The notes beneath the pieces are model-generated. The model saw only the letters and a list, made by a program, of their open reading frames with translations, did not search any database and had not been told where the DNA came from. From Terrimesophilobacter bigeumensis (GTDB lineage Bacteria > Actinomycetota > Actinomycetes > Actinomycetales > Microbacteriaceae): DNA of 64,000 nt. The translations under genes were made by a program, and so were the position numbers. Position 1 is the first letter of the stretch. Every line of letters begins with the position of its first letter. This document shows, one piece after another, positions 25,845 through 33,414 of the stretch. The DNA is taken from contig NZ_BAABAE010000003.1 of NCBI RefSeq assembly GCF_039537265.1, forward strand, positions 62,001-126,000. The letters are read 5' to 3'.

Positions 25845-25865
25845 GAGCGGAGAATGGGGGATTCG
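25845..25865. repeat. Proximal attachment-site-like direct repeat, inside tRNA-Ser
   Basis: Copy of the 24569-24589 repeat lying over the 3' end of the intact tRNA gene; the repeat also includes three bases beyond the discriminator. Confidence 0.75.
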
Positions 25866-25932
25866 AACCCCCGAGGGCTTGCACCCAACACGCTTTCCAA
25901 GCGTGCGCCATAGGCCACTAGGCGAATTCTCC
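25848..25932 (-). tRNA. tRNA-Ser (anticodon GGA)
   Basis: 85 nt class II tRNA. Acceptor stem GGAGAAT/ATTCTCC, anticodon stem CACGC/GCGTG around a TTGGAAA loop giving anticodon GGA, a long variable arm (TTGGGTGCAAGCCCTC) and T-arm GGGGG-TTCGAAT-CCCCC. The CCA end is not encoded. A TAAGAT -10 candidate lies upstream at 25970-25975. The 3' half is duplicated 1.28 kb away as an island boundary. Confidence 0.95.
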
Positions 25933-25969
25933 AGGTCGCGCCGCGGTCGAGCTGCGGCGGCCTCCAAGA

Positions 25970-25975
25970 ATCTTA
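25970..25975 (-). promoter_or_regulatory. Candidate -10 of the tRNA-Ser promoter
   Basis: TAAGAT on the minus strand, 37 bp before the mature tRNA 5' end. The -35 region is not clear. Confidence 0.35.
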
Positions 25976-26008
25976 CGGGATTAGTCCATGCCCGGCATTC
26001 CCACTCCA

Positions 26009-26098
26009 CCGTCCCAAATGAAGGCAATCACGCACGTCCACGCGCGACTGGCCTGCGAACGGGAAGGCCGGGCCGGTGATTGCCTTCATTTGGGACGG
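26009..26098. repeat. Long inverted repeat between tRNA-Ser and the NnrS-like gene
   Basis: Arms 26009-26031 and 26076-26098 are perfect 23-bp reverse complements flanking 44 bp. They contain the 16-bp core GTCCCAAATGAAGGCA shared with the hairpin inside xylB. Its right arm ends 12 bp before the -10 of the NnrS-like gene, so it occupies the -35 region of that promoter. Confidence 0.85.
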
Positions 26099-26109
26099 GA
26101 TGGCGGCGC

Positions 26110-26115
26110 TACGAT
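26110..26115 (+). promoter_or_regulatory. -10 hexamer of a leaderless promoter (NnrS-like gene)
   Basis: TACGAT, six bases, then the GTG at 26122. Confidence 0.5.
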
Positions 26116-26121
26116 CGAAGC

Positions 26122-27288
26122 GTGACCTCCGCCCTGCGGCCGACCGGCCAGGGGATCGGAACCGGTGCACCCGAACGCCCGGTTCTCGACCGTACTGCGC
26201 TGCGGCTCGTCTTCCTCATCCCCGGGGGCCTGGCGTTGCTGCTCGGTCTCGACGCGGCACTCCTGCTGCTCGGGGTGTGGGCGCCGCTCTCCTCCGCTGA
26301 GGTCGCCGCGCTCCATGCACCGCTCATGGTGTTCGGCTTCGTCGGCACCCTCATCGTGCTCGAGCGCGCGGTCGCGGCCCGCCGCGCGTGGGGTTTCGCC
26401 GCGCCCGCTCTGCTCGGCCTCGGCAGCCTGCTCCTCCTCTCCCCGCTCCCGGATGCCGTGGGCCAGACGCTGGTCCTCCTCGGCTTCTGCGCGCTGCTGG
26501 GCGTGTACCTCGTCATCCGGAGGCGCTCGCCGGCTGCAGCCATCGACATCCAGCTCCTCGGCGCGGTCGCCGGGCTCGCAAGCGCGATCCTGTGGATCTC
26601 GGGCGTCCCGATCTCAGCAATGGTGCCCGGAATGGCCGCCTTCCTCATCCTCACGATCGCGGGAGAGCGGCTCGAGCTCGCCCGCATCTCGCCCGTCGTG
26701 GATACCCGGGCGGAGTCGCTCGGGCTCGCCGCATCCGTGCTCGTGGTCGCGGCGGCCGCGATCGCACCGCTCTGGCCGGAACCGGGTTACCCGCTGCTCG
26801 GGCTAGCCCTCGCCCTGCTCGTGGTGTGGTTGTTCCGCTACGACGTCGCGACGCGCCTGGCCAGCACGAGAGGGCTGCCTCGCTACATGGCAATCTGCCT
26901 GCTCGCCGGCTACGTCTGGCTCGTCGTGGCGGCCGGCGTCTGGATCGTCGGGGGAGAGGCTGCCGACGGACCGCGGTATGACGCGGTGCTGCACTCGATC
27001 TTCCTCGGCTTCGTCATGTCGATGATCATGGCTCACGCACCGGTGATCCTCCCTGCGGTGCTGCGCAAGCCGCTCCCGTACCGCTGGTTCCTCTACCTGC
27101 CGGTCGCCCTCCTCCACGCCTCTCTCGTCGTGCGGGTGCTCGGCGGGGACGCCTGGGCTTCGACCGAGGCCATTCGAATCGGCGGGGTGCTCAACGTCGT
27201 CGCCGTGCTGTCGTTCGCTGCGCTCGCCGTCACGAGCGCTGCGATGGGGCCGCCGAAGAAACCCGTCAACAACGCCCTGGAAGGCTGA
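26122..27288 (+). CDS. NnrS-like polytopic membrane protein
   Basis: 388 residues with about twelve membrane segments. Conserved-looking His and polar residues in helices (LHAPLMVFGFVGTLIVLERA, LHSIFLGFVMSMIMAHAPVI) resemble NnrS-type haem-copper proteins linked to nitric-oxide tolerance. Only 3 bp separate it from the nitrite reductase fusion gene, so both act in nitrite/NO handling at the membrane. The GTG at 26122 is supported by a -10 six bases upstream; an ATG at 26080 is in frame but lies inside the hairpin. Confidence 0.7.
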   Translation: MTSALRPTGQGIGTGAPERPVLDRTALRLVFLIPGGLALLLGLDAALLLLGVWAPLSSAEVAALHAPLMVFGFVGTLIVLERAVAARRAWGFAAPALLGLGSLLLLSPLPDAVGQTLVLLGFCALLGVYLVIRRRSPAAAIDIQLLGAVAGLASAILWISGVPISAMVPGMAAFLILTIAGERLELARISPVVDTRAESLGLAASVLVVAAAAIAPLWPEPGYPLLGLALALLVVWLFRYDVATRLASTRGLPRYMAICLLAGYVWLVVAAGVWIVGGEAADGPRYDAVLHSIFLGFVMSMIMAHAPVILPAVLRKPLPYRWFLYLPVALLHASLVVRVLGGDAWASTEAIRIGGVLNVVAVLSFAALAVTSAAMGPPKKPVNNALEG

Positions 27289-27291
27289 AGA

Positions 27292-29925
27292 ATGAGCCGC
27301 AAGCTCTGGTACCTGCTCATGAACGGCCTCGTCGCCCTGTGGCTCGTCGCGGCGGCGATCATCGTCCTCACGCACCGCTTCGTGCCCGCGGGCGACTGGC
27401 TCATGGTGCACCTGCTGCTGCTCGGCGCCGTGAGCACCGCCATCCTGGTCTGGAGCCAGCACTTCGCCGACACGCTCCTGCGGCGACCCGCCCCCGGGGG
27501 GCGCGCGTTCCACGGTATGCGCCTCGTCGGCCACACGGTCGGGGCCGGGCTCGTCGTCGCGGGGATGGTCACCATGCTGTGGCCGCTCGTCCTGGCCGGC
27601 GGCATCCTCGTCGGGGTCGTCGCGGTGACCCACGTCGTGACACTGTTCCTGCAGTCGCGTGGCGCGCTGCCGGCTCGGTTCGCCCCGCTCGTCTGGTACT
27701 ACATCGCGGCCGGGCTCGCACTCGTGATCGGGGTCGGCCTCGGCATCGTCATGGCGCGCGTCACGCTTCCCGACGGGCTGCACGATCGTCTCTACCCCGC
27801 GCACCTCGCCTTCAACCTGCTCGGCTGGGTGGGGCTCACGGTCGTGGGCACCGTCATCCTGCTCTGGCCGACCGTGCTGCACACGCGCGTCTCGGATGCC
27901 GTCGATGCCATCGCCCGCCGCACCCTCTGGCTCATGGTCGGCGGGCTCGTCGTCGTGGGAGGTTCGGTCGCGCTCGACCTGCGACCGCTCTTCGCCCTCG
28001 GCATCCTCATCTATCTGGTCGGTGTGGGCTTCGTCGTCGTCGAGGGGGTGCGTCAGGCCCGGCGCTCGGCGCAGGGCACTTTTGCGAGCTGGAGTATCGG
28101 TGCCGGCGTGCTGTGGTTCGCCTTCTGCACGATCGCCTTCGGCGTCGTGGTCGTCGAGGCGCCGGGGTGGGCGGATGCCGCCTCCGGCGTCGGCTGGCTC
28201 GTCGGCCCGTTCGCGGTCGGCTTCGCTGCGCAGGTGCTGATCGGGGCGCTCAGCTACCTGCTGCCGGTCGTGCTCGGCGGCGGGCCGGAGGCGAGTCGGC
28301 GCACCGCACGTGAGCTGGACCGTGTAGGGCTCTACCGGGTCAGCGTCGTCAACCTCGGGATCGTGGTGTTCCTGCTTCCGGTGCCGAGCTTCGTCAAGGT
28401 CGTCGTCTCGCTCGTGGTGTTCGCGGTGCTGCTTGTGTTCCTCGTGCTCGCAGTGCGGGCGGTGCTCGCCTCCCGGGCGACGGCGACAACGGCGACAACG
28501 GCGACAAGGACTACAACGGCGGCGGCCCCTGCGGACACAGCTGCGGTTCCCGCGCGCCGCGGGGCCGCGCTCGCGGCCGCCGTGTCGACCGTGGTCCTCG
28601 CGCTCACGATCGGGATCGCCCTCGACCCCACGGCAGCCGGGTTCCAGCTCGCGGCGCCCGCGGCATCCGTGACCCCGACCGGCCACACGACGACCGTCGA
28701 GGTGAGCATGAAGAACATGCGGTTCAGTCCCGATGTCGTCGAGGTGCCGGCCGGCGACGAGCTGGTCATCCGGCTCACCAACAAGGACAACCAGGTGCAC
28801 GACCTCGTGCTCGCGAACGGGGCGTCCTCCGGGCTGCTGAACCCCGACGCGTCGACCGACGTGAAGGTGGGCGTCGTCGGTTCGAACATCGACGGCTGGT
28901 GTTCGATCGCCGGTCACAAGCTTCTCGGCATGGTCATGACGGTCAAGATGATCGGCGGTGCGACCGCGTCCCCGGCGCCGTCCGACACCCCGGCGGCCGG
29001 CGGCCACGACCACGGCGCACAGGCCGGGCCATCGGCGGCCGAGGACATCGACCTCGCAAAGGAGCCGGATGCGACCTTCCGGGCGCACGACGCCGTGCTC
29101 GCGCCTGCGACATCCGGGACCACCCATGAGTACACCTTCACCGTGCGGGAGGGCATGCGCGAGGTCGCACCCGGTGTCAAGCAGACGCTGTGGACCTACA
29201 ACGGCACAGCGCCAGGGCCGACCCTGCGCGGCCAGGTCGGCGACACGTTCGTGATCACGCTCGTCAACGACGGCACCCTCGGGCACTCAGTCGACTTCCA
29301 CGCCGGATCGCTCGCCCCGGACGAGCCGATGCGTACCATCCAGCCGGGCGAGCGCCTCACCTACACCTTCACGGCCACGCGTGCCGGCATCTGGCTGTAC
29401 CACTGCTCGACCATGCCCATGTCGCTGCACATCGCGAACGGCATGTTCGGCGCGGTCATCATCGACCCGCCAGGGCTCACACCGGTCGACCGGGAGTTCG
29501 TGCTCGTGCAGTCCGAGTACTACCTGGGGGGACAGGGCGCGATAGCGGACGCGACGCGCATCGCGACGCAGAACCCGGATCTCGTCGTCTTCAACGGCTA
29601 CGCGAACCAGTACAAGTACCGGCCGCTCGAGGCGAAGGTCGGCGAGCGGGTGCGCATCTGGGTGCTGGATGCCGGGCCGAATCGGCCGAGCGCGTTCCAC
29701 GTCGTCGGTGGGCAGTTCGACACCGTGTACGCCGAAGGCGACTACTTGTTGCGCGATGGCGGCAGCACCGGTGTCGGCGGCGGCCAGGCGCTCGCGCTGC
29801 AGCCCGCGCAGGGCGGCTTCGTCGAGTTGACGTTCCCCGAGGCGGGGAGCTACCCCTTCGTCACGCACATCATGTCGGATGCCGAGAAGGGGGCAGCCGG
29901 CGTGTTCCACGTGACCGGCCCCTGA
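27292..29925 (+). CDS. Membrane-anchored copper nitrite reductase: polytopic domain + cupredoxin + NirK-type multicopper oxidase
   Basis: 877 residues. Residues 1-395 form about eleven membrane helices with several intramembrane His. A Thr/Ala linker and one more helix follow (about 395-450), then a cupredoxin (about 465-560) with an intact type 1 copper set (His in QVHDLVL, Cys and His in WCSIAGH, Met in LLGMVM), a His-rich linker, and a NirK domain (about 600-877). In the last, HSVDFH gives the type 1 His, catalytic Asp and type 2 His; YHCSTMPMSLHIANGM gives type 2 His, Cys, His, Met; AFHVVGG gives the catalytic His; and THIMSD the third type 2 His. All residues needed for nitrite to NO are present. 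The cupredoxin may carry electrons from the membrane domain to NirK. Confidence 0.88.
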   Translation: MSRKLWYLLMNGLVALWLVAAAIIVLTHRFVPAGDWLMVHLLLLGAVSTAILVWSQHFADTLLRRPAPGGRAFHGMRLVGHTVGAGLVVAGMVTMLWPLVLAGGILVGVVAVTHVVTLFLQSRGALPARFAPLVWYYIAAGLALVIGVGLGIVMARVTLPDGLHDRLYPAHLAFNLLGWVGLTVVGTVILLWPTVLHTRVSDAVDAIARRTLWLMVGGLVVVGGSVALDLRPLFALGILIYLVGVGFVVVEGVRQARRSAQGTFASWSIGAGVLWFAFCTIAFGVVVVEAPGWADAASGVGWLVGPFAVGFAAQVLIGALSYLLPVVLGGGPEASRRTARELDRVGLYRVSVVNLGIVVFLLPVPSFVKVVVSLVVFAVLLVFLVLAVRAVLASRATATTATTATRTTTAAAPADTAAVPARRGAALAAAVSTVVLALTIGIALDPTAAGFQLAAPAASVTPTGHTTTVEVSMKNMRFSPDVVEVPAGDELVIRLTNKDNQVHDLVLANGASSGLLNPDASTDVKVGVVGSNIDGWCSIAGHKLLGMVMTVKMIGGATASPAPSDTPAAGGHDHGAQAGPSAAEDIDLAKEPDATFRAHDAVLAPATSGTTHEYTFTVREGMREVAPGVKQTLWTYNGTAPGPTLRGQVGDTFVITLVNDGTLGHSVDFHAGSLAPDEPMRTIQPGERLTYTFTATRAGIWLYHCSTMPMSLHIANGMFGAVIIDPPGLTPVDREFVLVQSEYYLGGQGAIADATRIATQNPDLVVFNGYANQYKYRPLEAKVGERVRIWVLDAGPNRPSAFHVVGGQFDTVYAEGDYLLRDGGSTGVGGGQALALQPAQGGFVELTFPEAGSYPFVTHIMSDAEKGAAGVFHVTGP

Positions 29926-29936
29926 TCCGGGCTCGC

Positions 29937-29942
29937 TACGCT
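29937..29942 (+). promoter_or_regulatory. -10 hexamer of a leaderless promoter (DUF1905 gene)
   Basis: TACGCT, six bases, then the ATG at 29949. Confidence 0.5.
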
Positions 29943-29948
29943 GGCGTC

Positions 29949-30212
29949 ATGTCCGACGAACTGACCTTCCGCTCGACGATCGTCAACCCGGAGTGGATGC
30001 CCGCCTGGTCGGTCATCGAAGTGCCGGGTTCGCAAGACTTCTTCGGAACGGGGAAGTCGGTGAAGGCCGACACGACCGTCGACGGTGTCACGGTGACCTC
30101 CGCGCTCATGCCGACGGGCCAGGGCTACCACTTCATCTCGGTGAGCGCTGCGCTGCGCAAGAAGCTCGGCAAGGATGTCGGCGACGAGGTCGAGGTGCGC
30201 ATCAGGCGCTGA
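29949..30212 (+). CDS. DUF1905 family small protein
   Basis: 87 residues, a compact beta-barrel-like DUF1905 domain with GYHFISVSAALRKKLGKDVGDEVEV at the C-terminus (quoted in part: KKLGKDVGDEV). The function is unknown; related domains are often paired with YdeI-like proteins. It is leaderless with its own -10, so it is not simply an appendage of the nitrite reductase gene. Confidence 0.75.
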   Translation: MSDELTFRSTIVNPEWMPAWSVIEVPGSQDFFGTGKSVKADTTVDGVTVTSALMPTGQGYHFISVSAALRKKLGKDVGDEVEVRIRR

Positions 30213-30286
30213 GCGGTTGTCTCGAGGCATCGACTCGTTCGAGCAGCGTGGTACGGGTTGCGGGTCGCTGCAATCCTCGCGAATTT

Positions 30287-30313
30287 TCTAAAAGCGGAAT
30301 ATGTCTCTTTAGA
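30287..30313 (+). promoter_or_regulatory. Candidate operator upstream of the MmgE/PrpD gene
   Basis: TCTAAA (30287-30292) and TTTAGA (30308-30313) are perfect inverted half-sites 15 nt apart in an AT-rich pocket about 90 bp before the gene. The binding protein is unknown. Confidence 0.3.
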
Positions 30314-30404
30314 GCGAGGTTGTCACCAGTGGTCGCCCCGATTCGCTCGCCCCGGCCGCTGAGTCGGAGAACGGCTCGGGAGAAACCGCGGGAAAGAGAT
30401 TCCG

Positions 30405-31799
30405 ATGACCGAAGTCCAGGAGCTGGCCGCATTCGTGACCGGTGCGAGGTTCGCGCAATTGAGCGCGACGGCGGTGGAGCAACTGAAGATCCGCGTACTC
30501 GACACCATCGGCATCGCCATCGCTGCCCTCGACGCGCCGCCCCTCGTCGCCGTCCGTGAGCTCACCGAGTCGCTCGGCGGAAACGGGGCGTCGACCCTCA
30601 TCGGCGGCGGGGCATCCGCCCCCGACCGTGCCGCGTTCTACAACGTCGCCCTCAGCCGCTATCTCGACTTCATGGACAGCTACCTCGCGAAGGGCGAGAC
30701 GAATCACCCGTCCGACAACATCGGCGCGGTGCTCGCCGCGGCAGAAAGCGTCGATGCGAGCGGTGCCGACTTCCTGACGGCCGTCGCGGTCGCCTACCAG
30801 GTGCACACGCGGCTGTCGGATGTCGCCCCGGTGCGCGCGAAGGGTTTCGACCACACGGTGCAGGGCGCCTACGCGGTCGCCGCCGCCGTCTCGAAGGCGC
30901 TCGGCCTGAGCGTCGACCAGACGGCGAACGCGATCGCGATCTCGGGAACAGCCAATAACGCGCTCCGGGTCACCCGCACCGGGAACCTCTCGAACTGGAA
31001 GGGCCTCGCCTACCCTCAGGTCGGCAAGGAGGGCACGTTCGCGGCGCTCCTCGCCCGCGCGGGCATCACCGGCCCCGAGGAGGTCTTCGAGGGCAACAAG
31101 GGCTTCAAGGAGACCATCGCCGGCGACTTCACGATCGACTGGTCAACAGAGGATCTCGAGAGCGTCCTGCGCACGATCATCAAGAAGCACAACGCCGAGA
31201 TCCATTCGCAGTCCTCGATCGACGCGGCCCTCGACATCCGCTCGCAGGCCGGATTCGACGCGACGCAGATCGCGGCCGTGCGCGTCACGACATTCCAGGT
31301 CGCGTTCGACATCATCGGCGGCGGGGAGGAGGGCAGCAAGCGCGAGATCCGCACGAAGGAGGAGGCCGATCACTCCCTCCTGTACATGGTCGCCGCGGCG
31401 CTGCTCGACGGTGAGGTGCAGCCTGCCGCCTTCGCGCCGGAGCGCATCACCCGGGCCGATGTGCAGGAGCTCCTCCAGAGGGTCACCGTGACCCCGGATG
31501 CCGGCTACTCGGCACGGTTCCCGAACGAGATGCCCTCCCGCGTCGAGGTCGAACTGGCCGACGGCACGGTGCTGATGGCAACCACGGCCTCCTACAAGGG
31601 TTTCTTCACCAATCCGCTCGACTGGGCGGATGCGATGGGCAAGTTCACCCGACTGGTCACGCCGTTCACCGGTCCCGACCTCCGCGACCAGCTCGCCGAG
31701 GTCATCCACAGCCTGGATACACAACCGGTCCGGGAGCTCACAACGCTCCTGGCCCGGGTGCCGCTCACGCGGCGCAAAGGATCCACATCAGTGGCCTGA
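30405..31799 (+). CDS. MmgE/PrpD family protein
   Basis: 464 residues, whole-length MmgE/PrpD fold. Family members include 2-methylcitrate dehydratase, cis-aconitate decarboxylase and iminodisuccinate epimerase-like enzymes. Recognisable parts: RVLDTIGIAIAALD, FMDSYLAKGETNHPSDNIGA and the Lys/His-containing KKHNAEIHSQSSIDAAL. No methylcitrate synthase (prpC) or lyase (prpB) is adjacent, so propionate metabolism is not supported. It is followed after 45 bp by a phosphosulfolactate-synthase-family gene, which suggests a two-step pathway on an unknown dicarboxylate- or sulfonate-like substrate (inference). AAAGAG precedes the ATG. Confidence 0.8.
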   Translation: MTEVQELAAFVTGARFAQLSATAVEQLKIRVLDTIGIAIAALDAPPLVAVRELTESLGGNGASTLIGGGASAPDRAAFYNVALSRYLDFMDSYLAKGETNHPSDNIGAVLAAAESVDASGADFLTAVAVAYQVHTRLSDVAPVRAKGFDHTVQGAYAVAAAVSKALGLSVDQTANAIAISGTANNALRVTRTGNLSNWKGLAYPQVGKEGTFAALLARAGITGPEEVFEGNKGFKETIAGDFTIDWSTEDLESVLRTIIKKHNAEIHSQSSIDAALDIRSQAGFDATQIAAVRVTTFQVAFDIIGGGEEGSKREIRTKEEADHSLLYMVAAALLDGEVQPAAFAPERITRADVQELLQRVTVTPDAGYSARFPNEMPSRVEVELADGTVLMATTASYKGFFTNPLDWADAMGKFTRLVTPFTGPDLRDQLAEVIHSLDTQPVRELTTLLARVPLTRRKGSTSVA

Positions 31800-31844
31800 G
31801 GCGCCCACCCGGCGTCCGGCCAGCCATCCGAACAAGGAGTAATC

Positions 31845-32666
31845 ATGGCAAACACCAGTTTCGATTTCATCCCCCGCGCATTCCGCCCGGAGAAGCCCCG
31901 CACGTTCGGGCTCACCGAGGTGCGCGGACCGTACTACTCCACCTACGGAACGCGGCACCTCGCCGACGTGCTCGACGTGGCCGGCCAGTGGGTCGACGGC
32001 GTGAAGTGGGCGGGCGGATCCTTCGCCCTGCTGCCCCGTGAGCAGGTGCGCGCGTTCAGCGACCTCGCCCACGAGCACGACGCCTACATCTCCTCCGGCG
32101 GATGGCTCGAGACCGTCCAGCGCTACGGTCCCGACGCGATCGACCACTACCTCAAGGAGGCCAAGGAGGTCGGGTTCGACGTCATCGAGATCTCTGCCGG
32201 GTTCATCTCCATCCCCACCTCGGGCCTGCTGCGTCTCATCGAGCGGGTCAAGAAGGCGGGCCTCAAGGCCAAGCCGGAGCTCGGCATCCAGTTCGGGTCG
32301 GGTGGCGACTCGACGGAGGAGGAACTCGCCGCGGAGGGCAAGAAGGATGTCGGTGACCTCGTCGCCCGCGCCAACAAGGCTCTCGAGGCCGGCGCCGACA
32401 TCATCATGATCGAGTCGGAGGGCATCACCGAGAACGTGACGACCTGGAACACGGCCCCGGTCGCCTCGATCATCAACGGCGTCGGTATCGAGCACGTCAT
32501 GTTCGAGTCGGCAGACCCGCTCGTGTTCGAGTGGTATATCAAGAACTACGGCAACGAGGTCAACCTCTTCGTCGACCACTCACAGGTTCTGCAGCTCGAA
32601 GGGCTGCGTCAGAACATCTGGGGCAACAAGTCGACCTGGGGGCGCATCGCGAACCCCAGTTTCTAG
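31845..32666 (+). CDS. Phosphosulfolactate synthase family protein (ComA-like)
   Basis: 273 residues, TIM-barrel ComA family, which adds sulfite to phosphoenolpyruvate. Recognisable segments: DGVKWAGGSFALLP, YISSGGWLETV, EVGFDVIEISAGFISIP, KPELGIQFGSGGDST, IMIESEGIT and the C-terminal GNEVNLFVDHSQVLQLE. Clear AAGGAG ribosome site before the ATG. ComB and ComC partners of coenzyme M synthesis are absent, so the natural product is unclear; non-methanogen homologues are known in Bacillus sulfolactate synthesis and in plant heat-stress HSA32. Linkage to MmgE/PrpD is the main clue to its role. Confidence 0.85.
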   Translation: MANTSFDFIPRAFRPEKPRTFGLTEVRGPYYSTYGTRHLADVLDVAGQWVDGVKWAGGSFALLPREQVRAFSDLAHEHDAYISSGGWLETVQRYGPDAIDHYLKEAKEVGFDVIEISAGFISIPTSGLLRLIERVKKAGLKAKPELGIQFGSGGDSTEEELAAEGKKDVGDLVARANKALEAGADIIMIESEGITENVTTWNTAPVASIINGVGIEHVMFESADPLVFEWYIKNYGNEVNLFVDHSQVLQLEGLRQNIWGNKSTWGRIANPSF

Positions 32667-32734
32667 GCGTCGGACACTCCGCTGCGGCGCTTCCCGCAAC
32701 CGCGGCCGAGCCGCCGGTTCCCCACAACCGGCCC

Positions 32735-32777
32735 AGGCCCGCGGTCGACGGCACTCTGTGGCCGTCGCCGCGGGCCT
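32735..32777 (+). terminator. Strong GC-rich terminator hairpin after the ComA-like gene
   Basis: Arms 32735-32752 and 32761-32777 pair over 17 bp with one bulged base, around an 8-nt loop (ACTCTGTG). A smaller CCGGTT/AACCGG hairpin lies just upstream. No T-tract follows. The rest of 32667-32918 shows nothing else beyond the palindrome at 32861. Confidence 0.65.
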
Positions 32778-32860
32778 CGTCGTGTCTGGAGTGATCCTGC
32801 GCGGCTCAGGTCGGCAGACCGAGCAGGAATCGAGAAGCGCAGGCACAGGTCGCGCTTGTA

Positions 32861-32875
32861 TCGTGACTGTCACGA
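32861..32875 (+). promoter_or_regulatory. Palindrome upstream of the DUF1801 gene
   Basis: TCGTGAC-T-GTCACGA, perfect 7-bp half-sites one base apart, overlapping a TATCGT -10-like hexamer (32859-32864). A candidate repressor operator. Confidence 0.35.
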
Positions 32876-32918
32876 ACACGACGGCTCGATCGAGCGTCGC
32901 GACGAACGGGAGGCAACC

Positions 32919-33371
32919 ATGGCAGGCAGGTCCGACAACGAGGAAGGCAAGTTCACCGCCGACGAGCGCGCCGCGATGAAGCAGCGCGCCGCCGAACTGC
33001 GGGAGCAGCGCAAGGGCGGCAAGGCCGAGGAGAAGAGGGAACGGGAGGCGCAGGCCTGTCGTGACGCGATCGCCGCGCTCACCGGTTCCGACCGCGCGAT
33101 CGCCGAAAAGCTGCACGCGATCGTGACCGAGGTCGCGCCCCAGCTCGAGCCCAAGACCTGGTACGGCTTCCCGTCCTACGCACGCGACGGCAAGGTCGTC
33201 GTGTTCTACCAGTCGGCGTCCAAGTTCAAGACCCGCTACGGGACGGTCGGCTTCACCGAGGATGCCCTGCTCGACGATGGCGTCTTCTGGCCTGCGGCCT
33301 ACGCGGTGCTCGAAGTCACGGATGCCGTCGACAAGGAGCTCCGTTCCCTCGTGAAGCGTGCTGCCGGCTGA
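32919..33371 (+). CDS. DUF1801-type (YdhG/YjbR-like) protein
   Basis: 150 residues. A Lys/Glu-rich helical N-terminus (20-50) precedes a CyaY/YjbR-like domain with PKTWYGFPSYARDGKVVVFY and KTRYGTVGFTEDALLDDG. The function is unknown. The ATG at 32919 follows a good GGGAGG site; in-frame codons upstream lack one. Confidence 0.75.
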   Translation: MAGRSDNEEGKFTADERAAMKQRAAELREQRKGGKAEEKREREAQACRDAIAALTGSDRAIAEKLHAIVTEVAPQLEPKTWYGFPSYARDGKVVVFYQSASKFKTRYGTVGFTEDALLDDGVFWPAAYAVLEVTDAVDKELRSLVKRAAG

Positions 33372-33401
33372 CGCAGCGAGCCGCGATGGGGTTCGGGGTC
33401 G

Positions 33402-33407
33402 TACGGT
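33402..33407 (+). promoter_or_regulatory. -10 hexamer of a leaderless promoter (moaB)
   Basis: TACGGT, seven bases, then the ATG at 33415. Confidence 0.45.
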
Positions 33408-33414
33408 TGTACTC

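Larger units (their letters stand above)
24569..25865. mobile_element. Small genomic island at tRNA-Ser(GGA), bounded by 21-bp direct repeats
   Basis: A 21-bp sequence comprising the tRNA 3' end (acceptor stem, half of the T-arm and three flanking bases) occurs at 25845-25865 as part of the intact tRNA and again at 24569-24589 in the same orientation. The enclosed DNA has lower GC than its neighbours: 35 of 60 bases at 25021-25080 against 44 of 60 at 24301-24360. It holds one intact gene, a TIR-like protein. This is the arrangement left by site-specific integration at a tRNA 3' end. No integrase is present, so this is a remnant, a satellite, or a minimal island mobilised in trans. 24590-24853 contains a 7-bp-stem hairpin (24606-24632) and no gene; in 25598-25844 I see nothing recognisable. 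Confidence 0.7.

Noticed and set aside
30405..32666. A methylcitrate (propionate) or coenzyme M operon
   Set aside because: prpB, prpC, comB, comC and related genes are absent.
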